The translations under genes and the position numbers were made by a program. Below the pieces are notes generated by a model. It saw only the letters and a list, made by a program, of their open reading frames with translations. It ran no database searches and had not been told where the DNA came from. Shown here piece by piece: positions 41,939 through 52,025 of a DNA stretch of 64,000 nt. The stretch's first letter is position 1. Every line of letters starts with the position of its first letter. The DNA is taken from the NCBI RefSeq assembly GCF_039645965.1, contig NZ_CP147917.1, forward strand, positions 124,001 to 188,000. The letters are read 5' to 3'. This DNA comes from Sulfurimonas sp. HSL3-2 (lineage in GTDB: Bacteria > Campylobacterota > Campylobacteria > Campylobacterales > Sulfurimonadaceae).

Positions 41939-43065
41939 GAAGCGCTTGCCAAGCTTTTACGAAATATTGCCAAGGAGATAAGAAAAAAGACCATTCCTAT
42001 AGCAGTGATCGCCAAGAGTTGCGGCCATACGACATCGATCCCGGCTCCTCTGTATAAAACCCCCTGAGCCATTTTTACAAAGTGGCTTGTAGGCATTAAG
42101 AACATTACATCCTGAATACCTTTCGGCATACTGTCAAAAGGGGTCACACTGCCTGAGAGTACTTGTAGCGGCAGGATGGTTAGAATGACTATCAATCCAA
42201 GCTGTGGCATGGTACGTGCAATCGTTCCCATAAAAATACCCATCGAGGTCGTAGCAAACAGCATCAACAAGACTCCGAATAAAAAGAGCCATTCAGAGCC
42301 TATGATAGGAACGGCCAATATCTCTTTTACCAATAGTTGAAGTGAAAGAGCCGTAGCTATAATGATGACCAAGCCCATAGACCATATTTTAGACAACATG
42401 ATCTCTACTGCATTTAAAGGCATAACAAGAAGATGTTCTAATGTTCCGTGCTCCCTTTCGCGGATCAGTGCCGCTCCCGAGAGAATAATGGAGAGCATGG
42501 CGATCTGTTCGATAAGTTTCATAATACTGCCAAACCATATGCTGTCAAGGGTGGGGTTGAATTTTATTCGGGTTACCAGTTTGATCGGTAACTCTGCAGA
42601 GGTTTTATGTCCGTTTAAAAAGATGTTGAGCTCATCGTTTATCATCTGTTGAATATACCCCGCTCCGATACCGGCCTGAGACATCTGAGTGGCATCGATA
42701 TTTACCTGCAAGGTCGGGCGTTTCCCTTGCAGCAGTTCTTTTTCAAAAGAGGGTGGTACGGTAATAACAAAGGTATAAATTCCCTCATCCATATTTTTAT
42801 CGATATCGCTTGCACTGATAACGTCAGGCGCAAGAAAACGAGGCTTGTGAAAAGCCTTCATAAGACGTGCAGAAAGAGGTGAGTGATCCTCATCGACAAA
42901 TGCTATAGGCACTTTGTTAAGCTCTGAACTCGCAGAGGTCGCACCGATGTAAATTCCCAGTGAAAAGGAGTAGATGATTAGAAAAAGCATAACTTTGTCT
43001 TGCCAAAGACTTTGCAGCTCTTTTTTGCCAAGGTACAAAATGTTTAATAAGTGCTTTTTCATCAT
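41935..43065 (-). CDS. yhhJ: ABC-2 type permease (YhhJ-like)
   Basis: A 376-residue ABC-2 membrane protein with an N-terminal helix ([18 protein letters not shown]), a large periplasmic domain (about 50-185) and five C-terminal helices. [21 protein letters not shown] is the hallmark cytosolic ERE-x-GT motif, and [14 protein letters not shown] matches the ABC-2 loop. With RbbA-like and HlyD-like proteins this matches the YhiI-RbbA-YhhJ type exporter of enterobacteria. It starts 4 bases inside the end of the rbbA-like gene. Substrate unknown; drug or lipid-like compounds are plausible. Confidence 0.88.
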   Translation of the reverse strand: MMKKHLLNILYLGKKELQSLWQDKVMLFLIIYSFSLGIYIGATSASSELNKVPIAFVDEDHSPLSARLMKAFHKPRFLAPDVISASDIDKNMDEGIYTFVITVPPSFEKELLQGKRPTLQVNIDATQMSQAGIGAGYIQQMINDELNIFLNGHKTSAELPIKLVTRIKFNPTLDSIWFGSIMKLIEQIAMLSIILSGAALIREREHGTLEHLLVMPLNAVEIMLSKIWSMGLVIIIATALSLQLLVKEILAVPIIGSEWLFLFGVLLMLFATTSMGIFMGTIARTMPQLGLIVILTILPLQVLSGSVTPFDSMPKGIQDVMFLMPTSHFVKMAQGVLYRGAGIDVVWPQLLAITAIGMVFFLISLAIFRKSLASAS

Positions 43066-45785
43066 TGCTCCTGTTTTTTCAGTGCCAGTGCACTCAGCAT
43101 CGTAATGACGACCACAGCTGCGATCAAGGCTATGAAATCATGGGTCAGGTCTTTAAACTCCAAAGCTTTGCTAAAAACACCCCGACTGATATTGATGAAA
43201 AAAGTTGCCGGAAATATATTTCCGATAAAAGCACCTACACCCTCCAGTGAACTCACCGGATCTTTGAGCCCTGAAAAACTGATCGTCGGCAAAAGTGTAA
43301 AGATGGCAGTAGCGGCAATAGCCGCGATCTGCGTTTTGGTAAAAGCGGACATCAACAGTCCCATCCCTGTTGTTGTCGTAACAAAAAGCAAAGCACCCAA
43401 AAGGAGGCTCAATAAACTTCCTTTAAGCGGTACTCCAAAAAGAAATACCGCAAAAAGCAGAAGGCCTAAAAAACCTATCATACTGATAACGATGTAGGGA
43501 AGCTGTTTGCCAAGCAAGAACTCAAAACGTGTTACGGGAGTAGCGTAGAAGTTAGTAATGGAACCGAGCTCCTTTTCACGCACGATACTTAGTGCCATTA
43601 AAATAGAGGGTATAAAAACCAAAAGCATCGGAATGACGGCGGGAACCATAGCGTAGAGACTTTTAAAGTCTTGGTTATAACGGTAGCGCATCTCGATATT
43701 GACAGGCGAGAGGCTAGGTGTGTAGCCAAAAGTTTGGCGTGCCAAATTGACTAGATAGTCATAGTGCATCCCTGTAATGTATCCTTTGATCGTTTCTGCT
43801 TGAAACGGCATCGATCCGTCGATCCATACACCTATTTCAACGGGACGTCCCTGTTTTATACTCCGTCCGAAACCAGGTGGAATTTCAAGTGCCACTGAGA
43901 GTTTTCCGCTTCGTAAACGTTGTTCTAACTCCTTTTGAGAATGGATGGGAGGTTGTTCTAAAAAGTAGCGGGAGCCGGAGAGATTTTGAATATAGTCACG
44001 GCTTTGCGGAGTTTTGTCTTGGTCTAGCACTGCAAAGTGCAGGTCTTCTACATCCATTGTGATCCCGTATCCCAGAGTCAGCATCAGTAGCACCGTACCA
44101 AGTAGAGCGAACATAAGCCGTATAGGGTCACGCAGCAGTTCAAGACTTTCACGGTAGCTGTAGCCCAAAAGGCGTAAAGGACTGAAAAAACGGTTTGGCG
44201 GTTTGGATTGTTGAAACTCCTGTGTTTGAAAAGCGGTGTCCTTTTTCTCTTTGGCGCCACTAGCCTCTTGCAGATAATCGATAAATGCTTCTTCAAGAGT
44301 CGATTTGTTCCGCCGCTCTGTGAGCGCTTTTGGTGTATCGCTGGCAAGAACACGCCCCTCATGCATAAGCGATATCCTGTCACACCTCTCACCTTCGTTC
44401 ATAAAGTGTGTTGAAACGAAAATAGTGACTCCGTCATTGCGGGAAAGATCGATAAGCAGTTCCCAAAAACGGTCTCGCGATATAGGGTCCACGCCCGATG
44501 TGGGTTCATCGAGGATTAGCATCTTTGGGTGGTGTACGACAGCCACTGCCAAAGAGAGCCGCTGGCGTATCCCCAGAGGAAGGTCTGCTGTGAGCGTATT
44601 TTTGTAATGTTCAAGATCAAAGCGTTCGACCATCTCATTTACACGGGGCACTATCTTCTCTTTTGGAATATGAAACAGCCTCGCATGTAACATAAGATTT
44701 TGCTGTACTGTGAGTTCGGTGTAAAGAGAGAAGGATTGGGTCATATACCCGACTTGGTTTCTGGTTGCAATATCTTGAGCATCCGTTGGCTGACCAAACA
44801 GCCACGACTCGCCGCTTGTTGGTGTTAAAAGACCCGTGAGCATCTTCATTGTTGTCGTTTTACCGCAACCGTTTGAGCCTAAAAAGCCAAATATCTCGCC
44901 GCGTTCAATACTAAAGCTGACGTCATTGACGGCAGTGAAGTTACCAAAGCGCATTGTCAAACCTTTTGCAACGATCGCTTTGCTCTCTTGGCTCGTTTGA
45001 GCAACACGCGGCGGAATCTGTAAAGCTTCGTGCCCTTGACGTTTTTCTTCTGGAAGCAGCGCGATAAATGCTTCGTCTAAGTTTACACTCCCTGTTTTAT
45101 AACGCAGCTCTTCAGGCGTACCTGTGGCAAGAACTTGACCATCATCCATTGCTACAAGCCAGTCAAAACGTTCAGCTTCTTCCATATAAGCAGTCGCAAT
45201 GATGACGCTCATTCCTTGATGTCTTTGACGAATGCGCTCGACGAGTTCCCAAAACTGGCGTCTGGATAGCGGGTCGACTCCGGTTGTCGGCTCATCGAGA
45301 ATGAGCAGTTCAGGGTCGTGAATGAGTGCGCAGCAAAGACCCAGTTTTTGTTTCATTCCTCCGGAGAGTTTTCCTGCAGGACGATCCCGAAAAGGGGTAA
45401 GCCCCGTACTTTCCAGCAGTTCGTTGATCCTTGCTTTTCTCTCACGCTTACGCTGACCGAACAAGCGGCCGAAAAAGTCAATGTTCTCTTCCACGGAAAG
45501 GGACATATAAAGGTTCTTTCCCAAACCTTGGGGCATATAGGCTATACGCGGTCCGATGGCATTCCTATGGCTTTGCAGTTGAATGTTTTTACCAAGTACC
45601 TCTATGGAACCCTCTTGCAGTTTACGTACGCCCGAGATCAATGCAAGTACGCTTGATTTACCGACGCCGTCAGGTCCTATGAAACCGACCATACATCCTG
45701 AGGGTATTTCTAAGCTTACATTCTCTACGGCAGTTGTATTGCCGTAACGATGTGAAACGTTTTCAATGCAAACAACAGGTTTCAT
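43062..45785 (-). CDS. rbbA: RbbA-like ABC transporter: two ATPase domains fused to an ABC-2 permease
   Basis: A 907-residue fusion with the layout of E. coli RbbA (YhiH). NBD1 (about 5-235): Walker [10 protein letters not shown], signature [11 protein letters not shown], Walker [14 protein letters not shown]2 (about 268-490): Walker [11 protein letters not shown], a weakened signature [11 protein letters not shown], Walker [11 protein letters not shown]. The ABC-2 permease half (540-905) has an N-terminal helix, a periplasmic domain and [17 protein letters not shown]. Together with the YhhJ-like half it would form a four-domain exporter. RbbA was also reported to bind ribosomes in E. coli. 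Its genes overlap at both ends by 4 bases. Confidence 0.9.
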   Translation of the reverse strand: MKPVVCIENVSHRYGNTTAVENVSLEIPSGCMVGFIGPDGVGKSSVLALISGVRKLQEGSIEVLGKNIQLQSHRNAIGPRIAYMPQGLGKNLYMSLSVEENIDFFGRLFGQRKRERKARINELLESTGLTPFRDRPAGKLSGGMKQKLGLCCALIHDPELLILDEPTTGVDPLSRRQFWELVERIRQRHQGMSVIIATAYMEEAERFDWLVAMDDGQVLATGTPEELRYKTGSVNLDEAFIALLPEEKRQGHEALQIPPRVAQTSQESKAIVAKGLTMRFGNFTAVNDVSFSIERGEIFGFLGSNGCGKTTTMKMLTGLLTPTSGESWLFGQPTDAQDIATRNQVGYMTQSFSLYTELTVQQNLMLHARLFHIPKEKIVPRVNEMVERFDLEHYKNTLTADLPLGIRQRLSLAVAVVHHPKMLILDEPTSGVDPISRDRFWELLIDLSRNDGVTIFVSTHFMNEGERCDRISLMHEGRVLASDTPKALTERRNKSTLEEAFIDYLQEASGAKEKKDTAFQTQEFQQSKPPNRFFSPLRLLGYSYRESLELLRDPIRLMFALLGTVLLMLTLGYGITMDVEDLHFAVLDQDKTPQSRDYIQNLSGSRYFLEQPPIHSQKELEQRLRSGKLSVALEIPPGFGRSIKQGRPVEIGVWIDGSMPFQAETIKGYITGMHYDYLVNLARQTFGYTPSLSPVNIEMRYRYNQDFKSLYAMVPAVIPMLLVFIPSILMALSIVREKELGSITNFYATPVTRFEFLLGKQLPYIVISMIGFLGLLLFAVFLFGVPLKGSLLSLLLGALLFVTTTTGMGLLMSAFTKTQIAAIAATAIFTLLPTISFSGLKDPVSSLEGVGAFIGNIFPATFFINISRGVFSKALEFKDLTHDFIALIAAVVVITMLSALALKKQEQ

Positions 45786-46780
45786 GGAGCTGTTTTAACA
45801 CTCTGAGTAGTGCGGAGGTTCTCAGGCCACGGCGTAGAGTTGTCTAAACGCACGTAGGCAACACCCGGAAGTCCGCTTTTAGCACTCGTAAAGCCCTCTT
45901 TTATTATCTTAGGGTCCACCTTTACTTTTACACGAAACATCAGCTTTGCACGCTCTTTATCGGTTTCGATCTCTTTTGGTGTGAACTGTGCCTCAGGTGA
46001 GACAAAAGAAACAAAAGCAGGGATAGGCTGATTTGGAAGTGCATCGATAACAATGCGTGCTTCACTATTTATGTTTACGCGTCCTGCATCGGCAGTCGGT
46101 AAAAAGATCGTCATATATGTGTTTGTCAGGTCTAACAATGTGTAGAGTTTGGTACCGCTGCCCACAACCTCTCCTGGCTCGGCAAGTTTGTAAAGTACTC
46201 TGCCGCCAATTGGAGCATACAGGCTGCTTTCTTCGATGTTTACCTTAATGGTTTCCTCTTGGGCTTTTGCAGCTTCTATGGAAGCTTGGGCACTGACGAC
46301 CTGAGCTTTTGCTGCTATAAGAGCTGCTTTAGTACTCTCAAGTCTTGTTTCGTCTTGTTGTAACTGTACCAATGAGATATTTTTATTTACATAGAGCGAT
46401 TTGGAACGTTCTAAGTTCTTTTGCGCGAGAGATAATTCGCTTTTACGCTGGGCTACTATGGCACTAGAGTATTGTTTTTGTTGTACGGCTTGTTCGACCA
46501 TCGCTTTTGTCTGCTTTAGTTTGGCTTGCAGCTCTTTAGTATCGAGTCTGGCCATTAACTGTCCTTTTTTAACAGTTTCTCCCTCTTGAACCAATACATC
46601 TTTGACACGACCCGGGTATTTGGTAGCAACATCTACCTCCGTCATTTCAAGTCTGCCGTTTCCGAATGCAAATGCATCGGGCAGTTGATTTGAATTGAAA
46701 TTTTCCATCATGTAGTACGTAATGATGCCGGCAATGATTACAACTGCTATGAGAGCTTTTTTTAGAGTGGTTTTATTCAT
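45782..46780 (-). CDS. yhiI: HlyD/MFP-type periplasmic adaptor (YhiI-like)
   Basis: A 332-residue membrane-fusion protein with an N-terminal anchor ([17 protein letters not shown]), a first lipoyl half ([27 protein letters not shown]), a long coiled-coil hairpin (about 75-190), the second lipoyl half ([19 protein letters not shown]) and a beta-barrel domain (about 215-300). It links the inner-membrane exporter to the TolC-like protein. Overlaps of 4 bases with the neighbouring genes on both sides show tight coupling. The short hairpin fits a TolC-docking adaptor. Confidence 0.92.
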   Translation of the reverse strand: MNKTTLKKALIAVVIIAGIITYYMMENFNSNQLPDAFAFGNGRLEMTEVDVATKYPGRVKDVLVQEGETVKKGQLMARLDTKELQAKLKQTKAMVEQAVQQKQYSSAIVAQRKSELSLAQKNLERSKSLYVNKNISLVQLQQDETRLESTKAALIAAKAQVVSAQASIEAAKAQEETIKVNIEESSLYAPIGGRVLYKLAEPGEVVGSGTKLYTLLDLTNTYMTIFLPTADAGRVNINSEARIVIDALPNQPIPAFVSFVSPEAQFTPKEIETDKERAKLMFRVKVKVDPKIIKEGFTSAKSGLPGVAYVRLDNSTPWPENLRTTQSVKTAP

Positions 46781-49110
46781 TTTTCCGCCTTTGAGGTTTG
46801 GTTATGAGAATTTTGTATCAGGGATGAAAGGTCTGTTGTAAATGAGGTACGTTCTGCTGAATTCATAAAAAAGTCGAACTGTCCAATATCTCTTTGCAGA
46901 TGCATAAGGTCTTTTAAAAACTTGTAAATCGCACTGGCTGATTCCTGGTTTGCCAGAAGACTGGCATTTTGAGCGACAAGGAGGTCGGTCATAGAACGCG
47001 TACCTTTTGCATAGTTATTCTGAACCAATTCAAAACTTTTTTGAGCTGCTTGGGCTGCTTGTTTTGTTAACTCTATAGAAGGGTAGCTGAATCGGATCGT
47101 ATGCAGATCTTCACGAATCTGTTGCTCTATAAAGCTTTTTTCCTCCTCTTTTGAAACCTGCAGCTGTTGGAGTTGGAGGCGTGAGCGGGAGTAGCTTGCA
47201 TCTTTGGCACCTCCCTCATACAACGGAAGAGACAGAACAACGCCGGCATTCCAGTTGGTTTTGTCCTTTAGACTAAAGCTTGCCGCAGGGTCTCGCTTCT
47301 CGTCAAATACCCGTGAAACTTCACCAACTAGCTCTAAGTTTGGAGCATAGTAAGCTCGCTTGTCTGATATGAGCTTACGCTTTTTGGCTGCTATTTTGTT
47401 ATCGAACACTTGCAGTTCGGATGCACTTTTTAAACCCTCTTGGACGAAGTAGTCATTTATGAGTCTGACGTCATTTTCATTTGTGATCAAAGAAAGCAGC
47501 TCTTTATTGCCTACGATAAGATCGGAGTTGTCCAATGTCGCAGGTAAAGTTTTTACTCGCTGTGTTATAGGGCGATGCAGGATGAAGTTGAGTGCATCTT
47601 GAGCTTTTTCAACAGCTGCTTTAGCAGAGAGCACCCGTTGTTTTGACGTGGCGATCCTACTCTCCCAATGGTACACGTCCGAAAGGTCTGAAGTACCGGC
47701 ATTTACACGCCCCCTTGCCATTTTTAGATTGGACTGGGTAAGTTTGAGGTTCTCTTTTTCTACTTTGAGTTGTGTTTGCGATATTAAAATATTTAAAAAC
47801 ATCGTAGTAGCCCGTTCTACGACATCCATCTCCAGTGTACGCTGCTGGGCTTGAGTTGCTGATTTCATCTTCTTTTGTATCTCTAAAGCAGCTAAGGCTT
47901 TCTCCGAAAAAAGAACCTGATGCAGCTTTATGGAACCTGCAGTACTGTTTTCTGCATAAAACCCCTGTTTAACATAAACATTATCACTGTTTTGTTGTGT
48001 GTAGGAAAGATCACCGCTAATGTGAGGCAGTAAAATAGAACGTACCTCTTTAATGTTTTCATCTTCGGCTTTTACTCCTAGCTGTCCGGCGATAATATAA
48101 AGGTTGTTCTTTATCGCGAGTTTAGCAACATCGCTTAGTGTGAGCGAGTCAGCCTGCAAAGGTTCATCACTACCTATGACTTTTGCTTGATTGAGTATAT
48201 TAAAAGGAGGGTAAACGCCGACTCTACTTGTAGTGTTCAGGTTGATCACCAACTGATGTTCGTCGTCAAATTCATTAGAAAGTTTTTCCGGATTTTCACC
48301 CCTTAGTACCGCTTGGATATTAAGTGCCAACTGCCTGATCCTTCGTGAAGTGTTTTCAGCAGATACCGATGACATCATAATGCCCTCAGAAACTTTAAGA
48401 TCACCCCCAAAAGAGTAGCTTGGAAGGTGTTTTTGTACTAGATCGTCAATTAACTTTTGTTTGGATTTTGGACTTAAAGATGGCAGAGGCGTTAGCATAA
48501 CCGCTTGTGTATCTAACGGTATTTGTTGAGAGGGAGCACTTTTTGAATTGCATACGACAATATGTAGGTTTATCCCTTTTTGTAAAGCGCTTTCTTTGAG
48601 GTTGTCCATTGCGTCCGGGAGTGAGTTTGAAAGTTTTTCATCCGTAATCAAGGTCATATTTTTAAAACTCGTAACACTCAGAAAATCTTTTAAAGCGACA
48701 GTAAAAGGAGTGCCGAAGGCAAGATAGTTAAAATTTTGTTTATGCGCTTTAGGGTGTTGGTTTAACTGTAACAAGTAGGGTGCAAAAGTAGGTTTTTTAA
48801 GCTCTTTTTCTTTTAAAGCGGTATTAGCAGATACGATACCGACGGTTATGATCATATTTACTTTGGGATCATTTTGTAATTTCTTTAGAACTTCCTGCGC
48901 TTTTGAAGTTGACCAATCTGCAATGAGAGGTTTTGCAAAAGCTACTTGGAACTCACCTTGAGTCATAGTCGTGAGCTCTTTTGACAACTCATTTTTTATC
49001 TTTTCATATTGGGGAGTTTTGGCATCCATGACGATACCGAATATAATCGGTGCCGACCATAAACCGGTAGTGGCAAAGAGAGCGAGTAAAATAAATATAG
49101 TTTTTTTCAT
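46777..49110 (-). CDS. Fusion of an ABC substrate-binding-like domain and a TolC-family outer-membrane factor
   Basis: A 777-residue protein with signal peptide MKKTIFILLALFATTGLWSA. Residues about 20-290 look like the TrpX/YtrF-type ABC substrate-binding family (PF04392-like): KPLIADWSTSKAQEVLKKL, MIITVGIVSANTAL, a Rossmann-like LITDEKLS and FGGDLKVSEGIMMS. Residues about 325-765 form a TolC/OEP duplicate helical-barrel domain (LSDVAKLAIKNNLYI, LSLPLYEGGAKDASYSRSR, FELVQNNYAKGTRSMTDLLVAQN). The fused binding domain would lie at the periplasmic entrance. It sits first after tetR in the export operon. Fusion is real unless a frameshift hid a boundary; the frame is continuous. Confidence 0.85.
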   Translation of the reverse strand: MKKTIFILLALFATTGLWSAPIIFGIVMDAKTPQYEKIKNELSKELTTMTQGEFQVAFAKPLIADWSTSKAQEVLKKLQNDPKVNMIITVGIVSANTALKEKELKKPTFAPYLLQLNQHPKAHKQNFNYLAFGTPFTVALKDFLSVTSFKNMTLITDEKLSNSLPDAMDNLKESALQKGINLHIVVCNSKSAPSQQIPLDTQAVMLTPLPSLSPKSKQKLIDDLVQKHLPSYSFGGDLKVSEGIMMSSVSAENTSRRIRQLALNIQAVLRGENPEKLSNEFDDEHQLVINLNTTSRVGVYPPFNILNQAKVIGSDEPLQADSLTLSDVAKLAIKNNLYIIAGQLGVKAEDENIKEVRSILLPHISGDLSYTQQNSDNVYVKQGFYAENSTAGSIKLHQVLFSEKALAALEIQKKMKSATQAQQRTLEMDVVERATTMFLNILISQTQLKVEKENLKLTQSNLKMARGRVNAGTSDLSDVYHWESRIATSKQRVLSAKAAVEKAQDALNFILHRPITQRVKTLPATLDNSDLIVGNKELLSLITNENDVRLINDYFVQEGLKSASELQVFDNKIAAKKRKLISDKRAYYAPNLELVGEVSRVFDEKRDPAASFSLKDKTNWNAGVVLSLPLYEGGAKDASYSRSRLQLQQLQVSKEEEKSFIEQQIREDLHTIRFSYPSIELTKQAAQAAQKSFELVQNNYAKGTRSMTDLLVAQNASLLANQESASAIYKFLKDLMHLQRDIGQFDFFMNSAERTSFTTDLSSLIQNSHNQTSKAEK

Positions 49111-49123
49111 ATAGTTCCCCTTT

Positions 49124-49714
49124 TTATCGATTTTCTACGAGCAGTAAAAAACTCTCAAAGAGTTCATCGCTTTTTTGCATAAGATCATCGTTGACTATAA
49201 CCCAATGCTTTACCATGGCAGTACTTATACTATCGTATAAAAGAGTCATTTCTAATGAACTTTTAGAAGTAGTTATTTTTTCTTTTAAAGGCTGCATGAT
49301 ATTGTCGCTAATGAAGGTATAAACATTCATCATCACATCATCTTCATCGGTAAAGTTGTAAGTATTAATATAAAAGAGTGGATGGTTTATGCCGATATGC
49401 AGCACGTTTTTATGGGATAAGAACGCTTGGAACTTTATTTTTGTCAATATTTTGAGTCTTTCATGCGGATCATCTATATCTTTTATCTCATTTTCCAGTA
49501 TATCAAGATAATAATCGATCTGATCGAGGATATAGTTATTGTAGAGGTTCTCTTTTGAACCAAAAAGAGTATAGATAGAGCCCACAGACACACCGACATT
49601 GGCTGCCAGATCGGCTACTTTCATATTTTCATAGCCCTCGTTTTGAAAGAGTTTTGATGCCTCTTTAAGTATCATATCTCTTTTTAGTTCCTGCACTTTT
49701 TTCTTTAAACTCAT
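49124..49714 (-). CDS. TetR-family transcriptional regulator
   Basis: A 196-residue TetR regulator starting MSLKKKVQELKRDMILKEA at 49714, with AAAGGA 7-8 bases upstream; a start 13 codons earlier would enter the operator region. The HTH (about 12-58) has AAKVGVS-type LAANVGVSVGSIYTLFGSKENLYNNY. The C-terminal domain is ligand-binding and not conserved. It is the first gene of the export operon, 13 bases before the OMP fusion gene, so it most likely represses its own operon and is released by an exported compound. Confidence 0.92.
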   Translation of the reverse strand: MSLKKKVQELKRDMILKEASKLFQNEGYENMKVADLAANVGVSVGSIYTLFGSKENLYNNYILDQIDYYLDILENEIKDIDDPHERLKILTKIKFQAFLSHKNVLHIGINHPLFYINTYNFTDEDDVMMNVYTFISDNIMQPLKEKITTSKSSLEMTLLYDSISTAMVKHWVIVNDDLMQKSDELFESFLLLVENR

Positions 49715-49756
49715 ACACTTTTCCTTTGAAGCCTTCAAAACATTGTATAACATAAT

Positions 49757-49782
49757 TCATAAAATGAACTTAATTCATTTTA
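49757..49782. promoter_or_regulatory. Probable TetR operator
   Basis: TAAAATGAA-CTTAA-TTCATTTTA (49760-49782) is a perfect 9-base inverted repeat. A second, overlapping repeat TTCAT-AAA-ATGAA starts at 49757, giving three TTCAT/ATGAA half-sites. It lies 43 bases upstream of the tetR start, as expected for an autoregulated TetR gene. Confidence 0.65.
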
Positions 49783-49974
49783 AATGGTTTACTACAAACT
49801 ATATCAATGACATAGGCTATTTATGAGGAAAGCAGGTGGTAAAAAGGCAGTAAAAACTAAGATGGACTAATATAAAACCGTATTCTGAGTGTATAAGTAT
49901 AAAGTAGAAATTTAGTATTTTTAGAATCTGTAAAAGTATTTGAATGAGTTTATTTTTTGAAGTTTTAAAAGTGA

Positions 49975-50059
49975 TGGTGCGGATGAGAGGACTTGAACCT
50001 CCACACCTTGCGGCACCAGATCCTAAGTCTGGCGTGTATACCAATTTCACCACATCCGC
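49975..50059 (-). tRNA. tRNA-Leu (anticodon TAG)
   Basis: Full cloverleaf of 85 bases with encoded CCA (49975-49977). Acceptor GCGGATG/CATCCGC, anticodon stem CCAGA/TCTGG with loop CTTAGGA, so the anticodon is TAG, a long variable arm as in class II tRNAs (GTGCCGCAAGGTGT), and T arm GGAGG-TTCAAGT-CCTCT. It is the last of five tRNA genes. Half-copies of it occur at 40741-40793 and 39391-39422, on its 3' side. Confidence 0.95.
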
Positions 50060-50155
50060 TTGTAGATTGGAATATTATCCAAATTCTGCTTTTTTAATTC
50101 TTAACTTTTGCAAGTTAAAGCTTTAATGCTACAGTAGCCAGCTTTTTTTCTATGG

Positions 50156-50232
<77 letters not shown>

Positions 50233-50252
50233 ATACTATCGACGACTAAAGT

Positions 50253-50329
50253 TGGTGCGCCCGATAGGATTCGAACCTATAACCGTCGGATCCGAAGTCC
50301 GATACTCTATCCAGTTGAGCCACGGGCGC
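50253..50329 (-). tRNA. tRNA-Arg (anticodon TCG)
   Basis: A 77-base tRNA with encoded CCA. Anticodon arm TCGGA-CTTCGGA-TCCGA gives TCG. Acceptor GCGCCCG pairs with CGGGCGC. It reads CGN codons, abundant in the ribosomal genes here. Confidence 0.94.
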
Positions 50330-50370
50330 ACTGTATAAATATTCGTTTCTTCTGTTAATTCTTAAATTCA

Positions 50371-50448
50371 TGGGGTGGAATATGGGATTCGAACCCACGG
50401 CCCCCAGTGCCACAAACTAGTGCTCTAACCAACTGAGCTAATTCCACC
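50371..50448 (-). tRNA. tRNA-His (anticodon GTG)
   Basis: A 78-base tRNA with encoded CCA. The extra G at -1 (50448) facing C73 is the identity mark of tRNA-His. Anticodon arm CTAGT-TTGTGGC-ACTGG gives GTG. Confidence 0.95.
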
Positions 50449-50471
50449 ATATTTTTAAATAACATTTTTAG

Positions 50472-50549
50472 TGGTCGGGGTGAAAGGACTCGAACCTTCG
50501 GCCCCTTGGTCCCAAACCAAGTACTCTAACCATACTGAGCTACACCCCG
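50472..50549 (-). tRNA. tRNA-Pro (anticodon TGG)
   Basis: A 78-base tRNA with encoded CCA. Anticodon arm CTTGG-TTTGGGA-CCAAG gives TGG; acceptor CGGGGTG pairs with CACCCCG. It is the promoter-proximal gene of the tRNA operon. Confidence 0.95.
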
Positions 50550-50597
50550 ACCTGTTCAGCTAACTCGCGATGTTTCGTCGCTGATTAGTGAGGCGAA

Positions 50598-50626
50598 ATT
50601 ATAGTTTATTTTGCATTGTTTGTCAA
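50598..50626 (-). promoter_or_regulatory. Consensus sigma-70 promoter of the tRNA operon
   Basis: On the minus strand TTGACA (50621-50626) and TATAAT (50598-50603) are separated by exactly 17 bases, a perfect match to the sigma-70 consensus. It lies about 50 bases upstream of tRNA-Pro and should drive all five tRNA genes. Confidence 0.85.
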
Positions 50627-50633
50627 TACATTT

Positions 50634-50661
50634 TTGCAATTTTTTTGTAAAAAGGTATAAT
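50634..50661 (+). promoter_or_regulatory. Sigma-70 promoter of the NSS transporter gene
   Basis: TTGCAA (50634-50639) and TATAAT (50656-50661), spaced by 16 bases, lie just upstream of AAGGAG and the start codon at 50688. This promoter diverges from the tRNA promoter, with the two -35 boxes only 7 bases apart. Confidence 0.6.
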
Positions 50662-50687
50662 TTGCTAAAAGGAGATGGTGAACTGAT

Positions 50688-52025
50688 ATGAAAATAGCAC
50701 GTTTTAGCAAGGTAGGATTCATTTTAGCAGCAGCCGGAAGTGCTGTGGGGCTCGGTAACATTTGGAAGTTTCCATATATCACGGGTGAGTATGGCGGGGG
50801 AGCTTTTGTTTTAATATACCTTATTACAGTGTTACTTATCGGTTTTTCGATCATGATCGCGGAGATGCTTATTGGTTACCTTGGGCGCCGCGATACGGTA
50901 AGTAGTTTTGAAGAGTTGGCACCAAGGAACAAACATCTTTGGAAATTCGGGGGATTTCAAGCTCTTGCCGGACTATTTGTGATGATATACTATTCGGTAG
51001 TCATCGGTTGGATCTTCAATTATATAGTAAGTGCTTTATCAGGCTTGCCATCTTCGGTCGATGAAGCAAAAACAGTTTTTACTACGATGCTTCATTCAGA
51101 TTTTAAGACACAGCTTTTTTATCATACAGCATCTTTTATGATCATTACATTTGTCGTTGCACGCGGCATAAAAGGCGGGATCGAAAAGTTAAACATGGTG
51201 TTGATGCCGATGCTTTTTATCATTGTCGGTGTGATGTTTCTGTATGCAACAACTTTGGACGGCTTTCATCAGGCAATGGAGTTTATGTTTAAACCTGATT
51301 TTTCAAAGATCAACTCTACGGCATTTGTTACGGCGGTCGGCCATGCATTTTTTACCCTTTCACTCGGTATGGGGGCGATAATGACATACTCTGCGTCGCT
51401 TGAAAAAGATCAAAACATCGTAAAAAGCTCGCTGATAGTCGTAGCTTTAGATACGGGTATCGCTCTTTTTGCAGGGCTTATGCTTTTTACATTTTTATAT
51501 CAGTACGGCGGAGAACCTTCATCTGGCCCGGGGTTGGTTTTTATCTCACTTCCTAGTGTTTTTTATCAGATGGGAGTACTTGGAAATGTCTTTGCAGTGA
51601 TGTTTTTTATCTCTTTGGCTTTTGCCGGACTTACCTCTGCAGTTTCTCTTACCGAGCCGATGGTACAGTACTTTATAGACAGATTTTCATGGAGCAGATT
51701 AAAGTCTTCCATTATGATGGGTCTTTTCTTTTATCTTGTCGGGATCATAGCGATACTTTCACACATAGACGGTTTCGCATCATATCTTACATGGGGAAGC
51801 AGAAACTTTTTTGACTGGGTAGACTTCTTGACAGCCGCATTTATGCTGCCTGCAGGCGGACTCATCATGGCTGTTTTTGTCGGATATGTCCTGCCGAAGT
51901 CACAGGTCGAAAAAGTACTTCGTCCGCAATTGGGACGTGCATTTGGAACATGGTACTTTAGTCTTAGATATATAGCTCCTATCGCACTTGTGATAGTGAT
52001 GTTAAATCTAGTGGGGATACTATAA
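50688..52025 (+). CDS. Sodium-dependent transporter, NSS (SNF) family
   Basis: A 445-residue protein with about eleven to twelve membrane helices. The family signature is at the start: AAAGSAVGLGNIWKFPYITGEYGGGAF with the unwound TM1 that binds Na+ and substrate. Later segments (LGMGAIMTYSAS, GLTSAVSLTEPMVQ) match TM6-TM8 of LeuT/MhsT-type amino acid transporters. The substrate is probably an amino acid but cannot be read from sequence. It shares a transcript with the following small gene (TAATG overlap). Confidence 0.92.
   Translation: MKIARFSKVGFILAAAGSAVGLGNIWKFPYITGEYGGGAFVLIYLITVLLIGFSIMIAEMLIGYLGRRDTVSSFEELAPRNKHLWKFGGFQALAGLFVMIYYSVVIGWIFNYIVSALSGLPSSVDEAKTVFTTMLHSDFKTQLFYHTASFMIITFVVARGIKGGIEKLNMVLMPMLFIIVGVMFLYATTLDGFHQAMEFMFKPDFSKINSTAFVTAVGHAFFTLSLGMGAIMTYSASLEKDQNIVKSSLIVVALDTGIALFAGLMLFTFLYQYGGEPSSGPGLVFISLPSVFYQMGVLGNVFAVMFFISLAFAGLTSAVSLTEPMVQYFIDRFSWSRLKSSIMMGLFFYLVGIIAILSHIDGFASYLTWGSRNFFDWVDFLTAAFMLPAGGLIMAVFVGYVLPKSQVEKVLRPQLGRAFGTWYFSLRYIAPIALVIVMLNLVGIL

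Noticed and set aside
43062-45785. Two separate genes instead of one RbbA-like fusion
   Set aside because: The frame is continuous across both ATPase domains and the permease, and the length matches E. coli RbbA.
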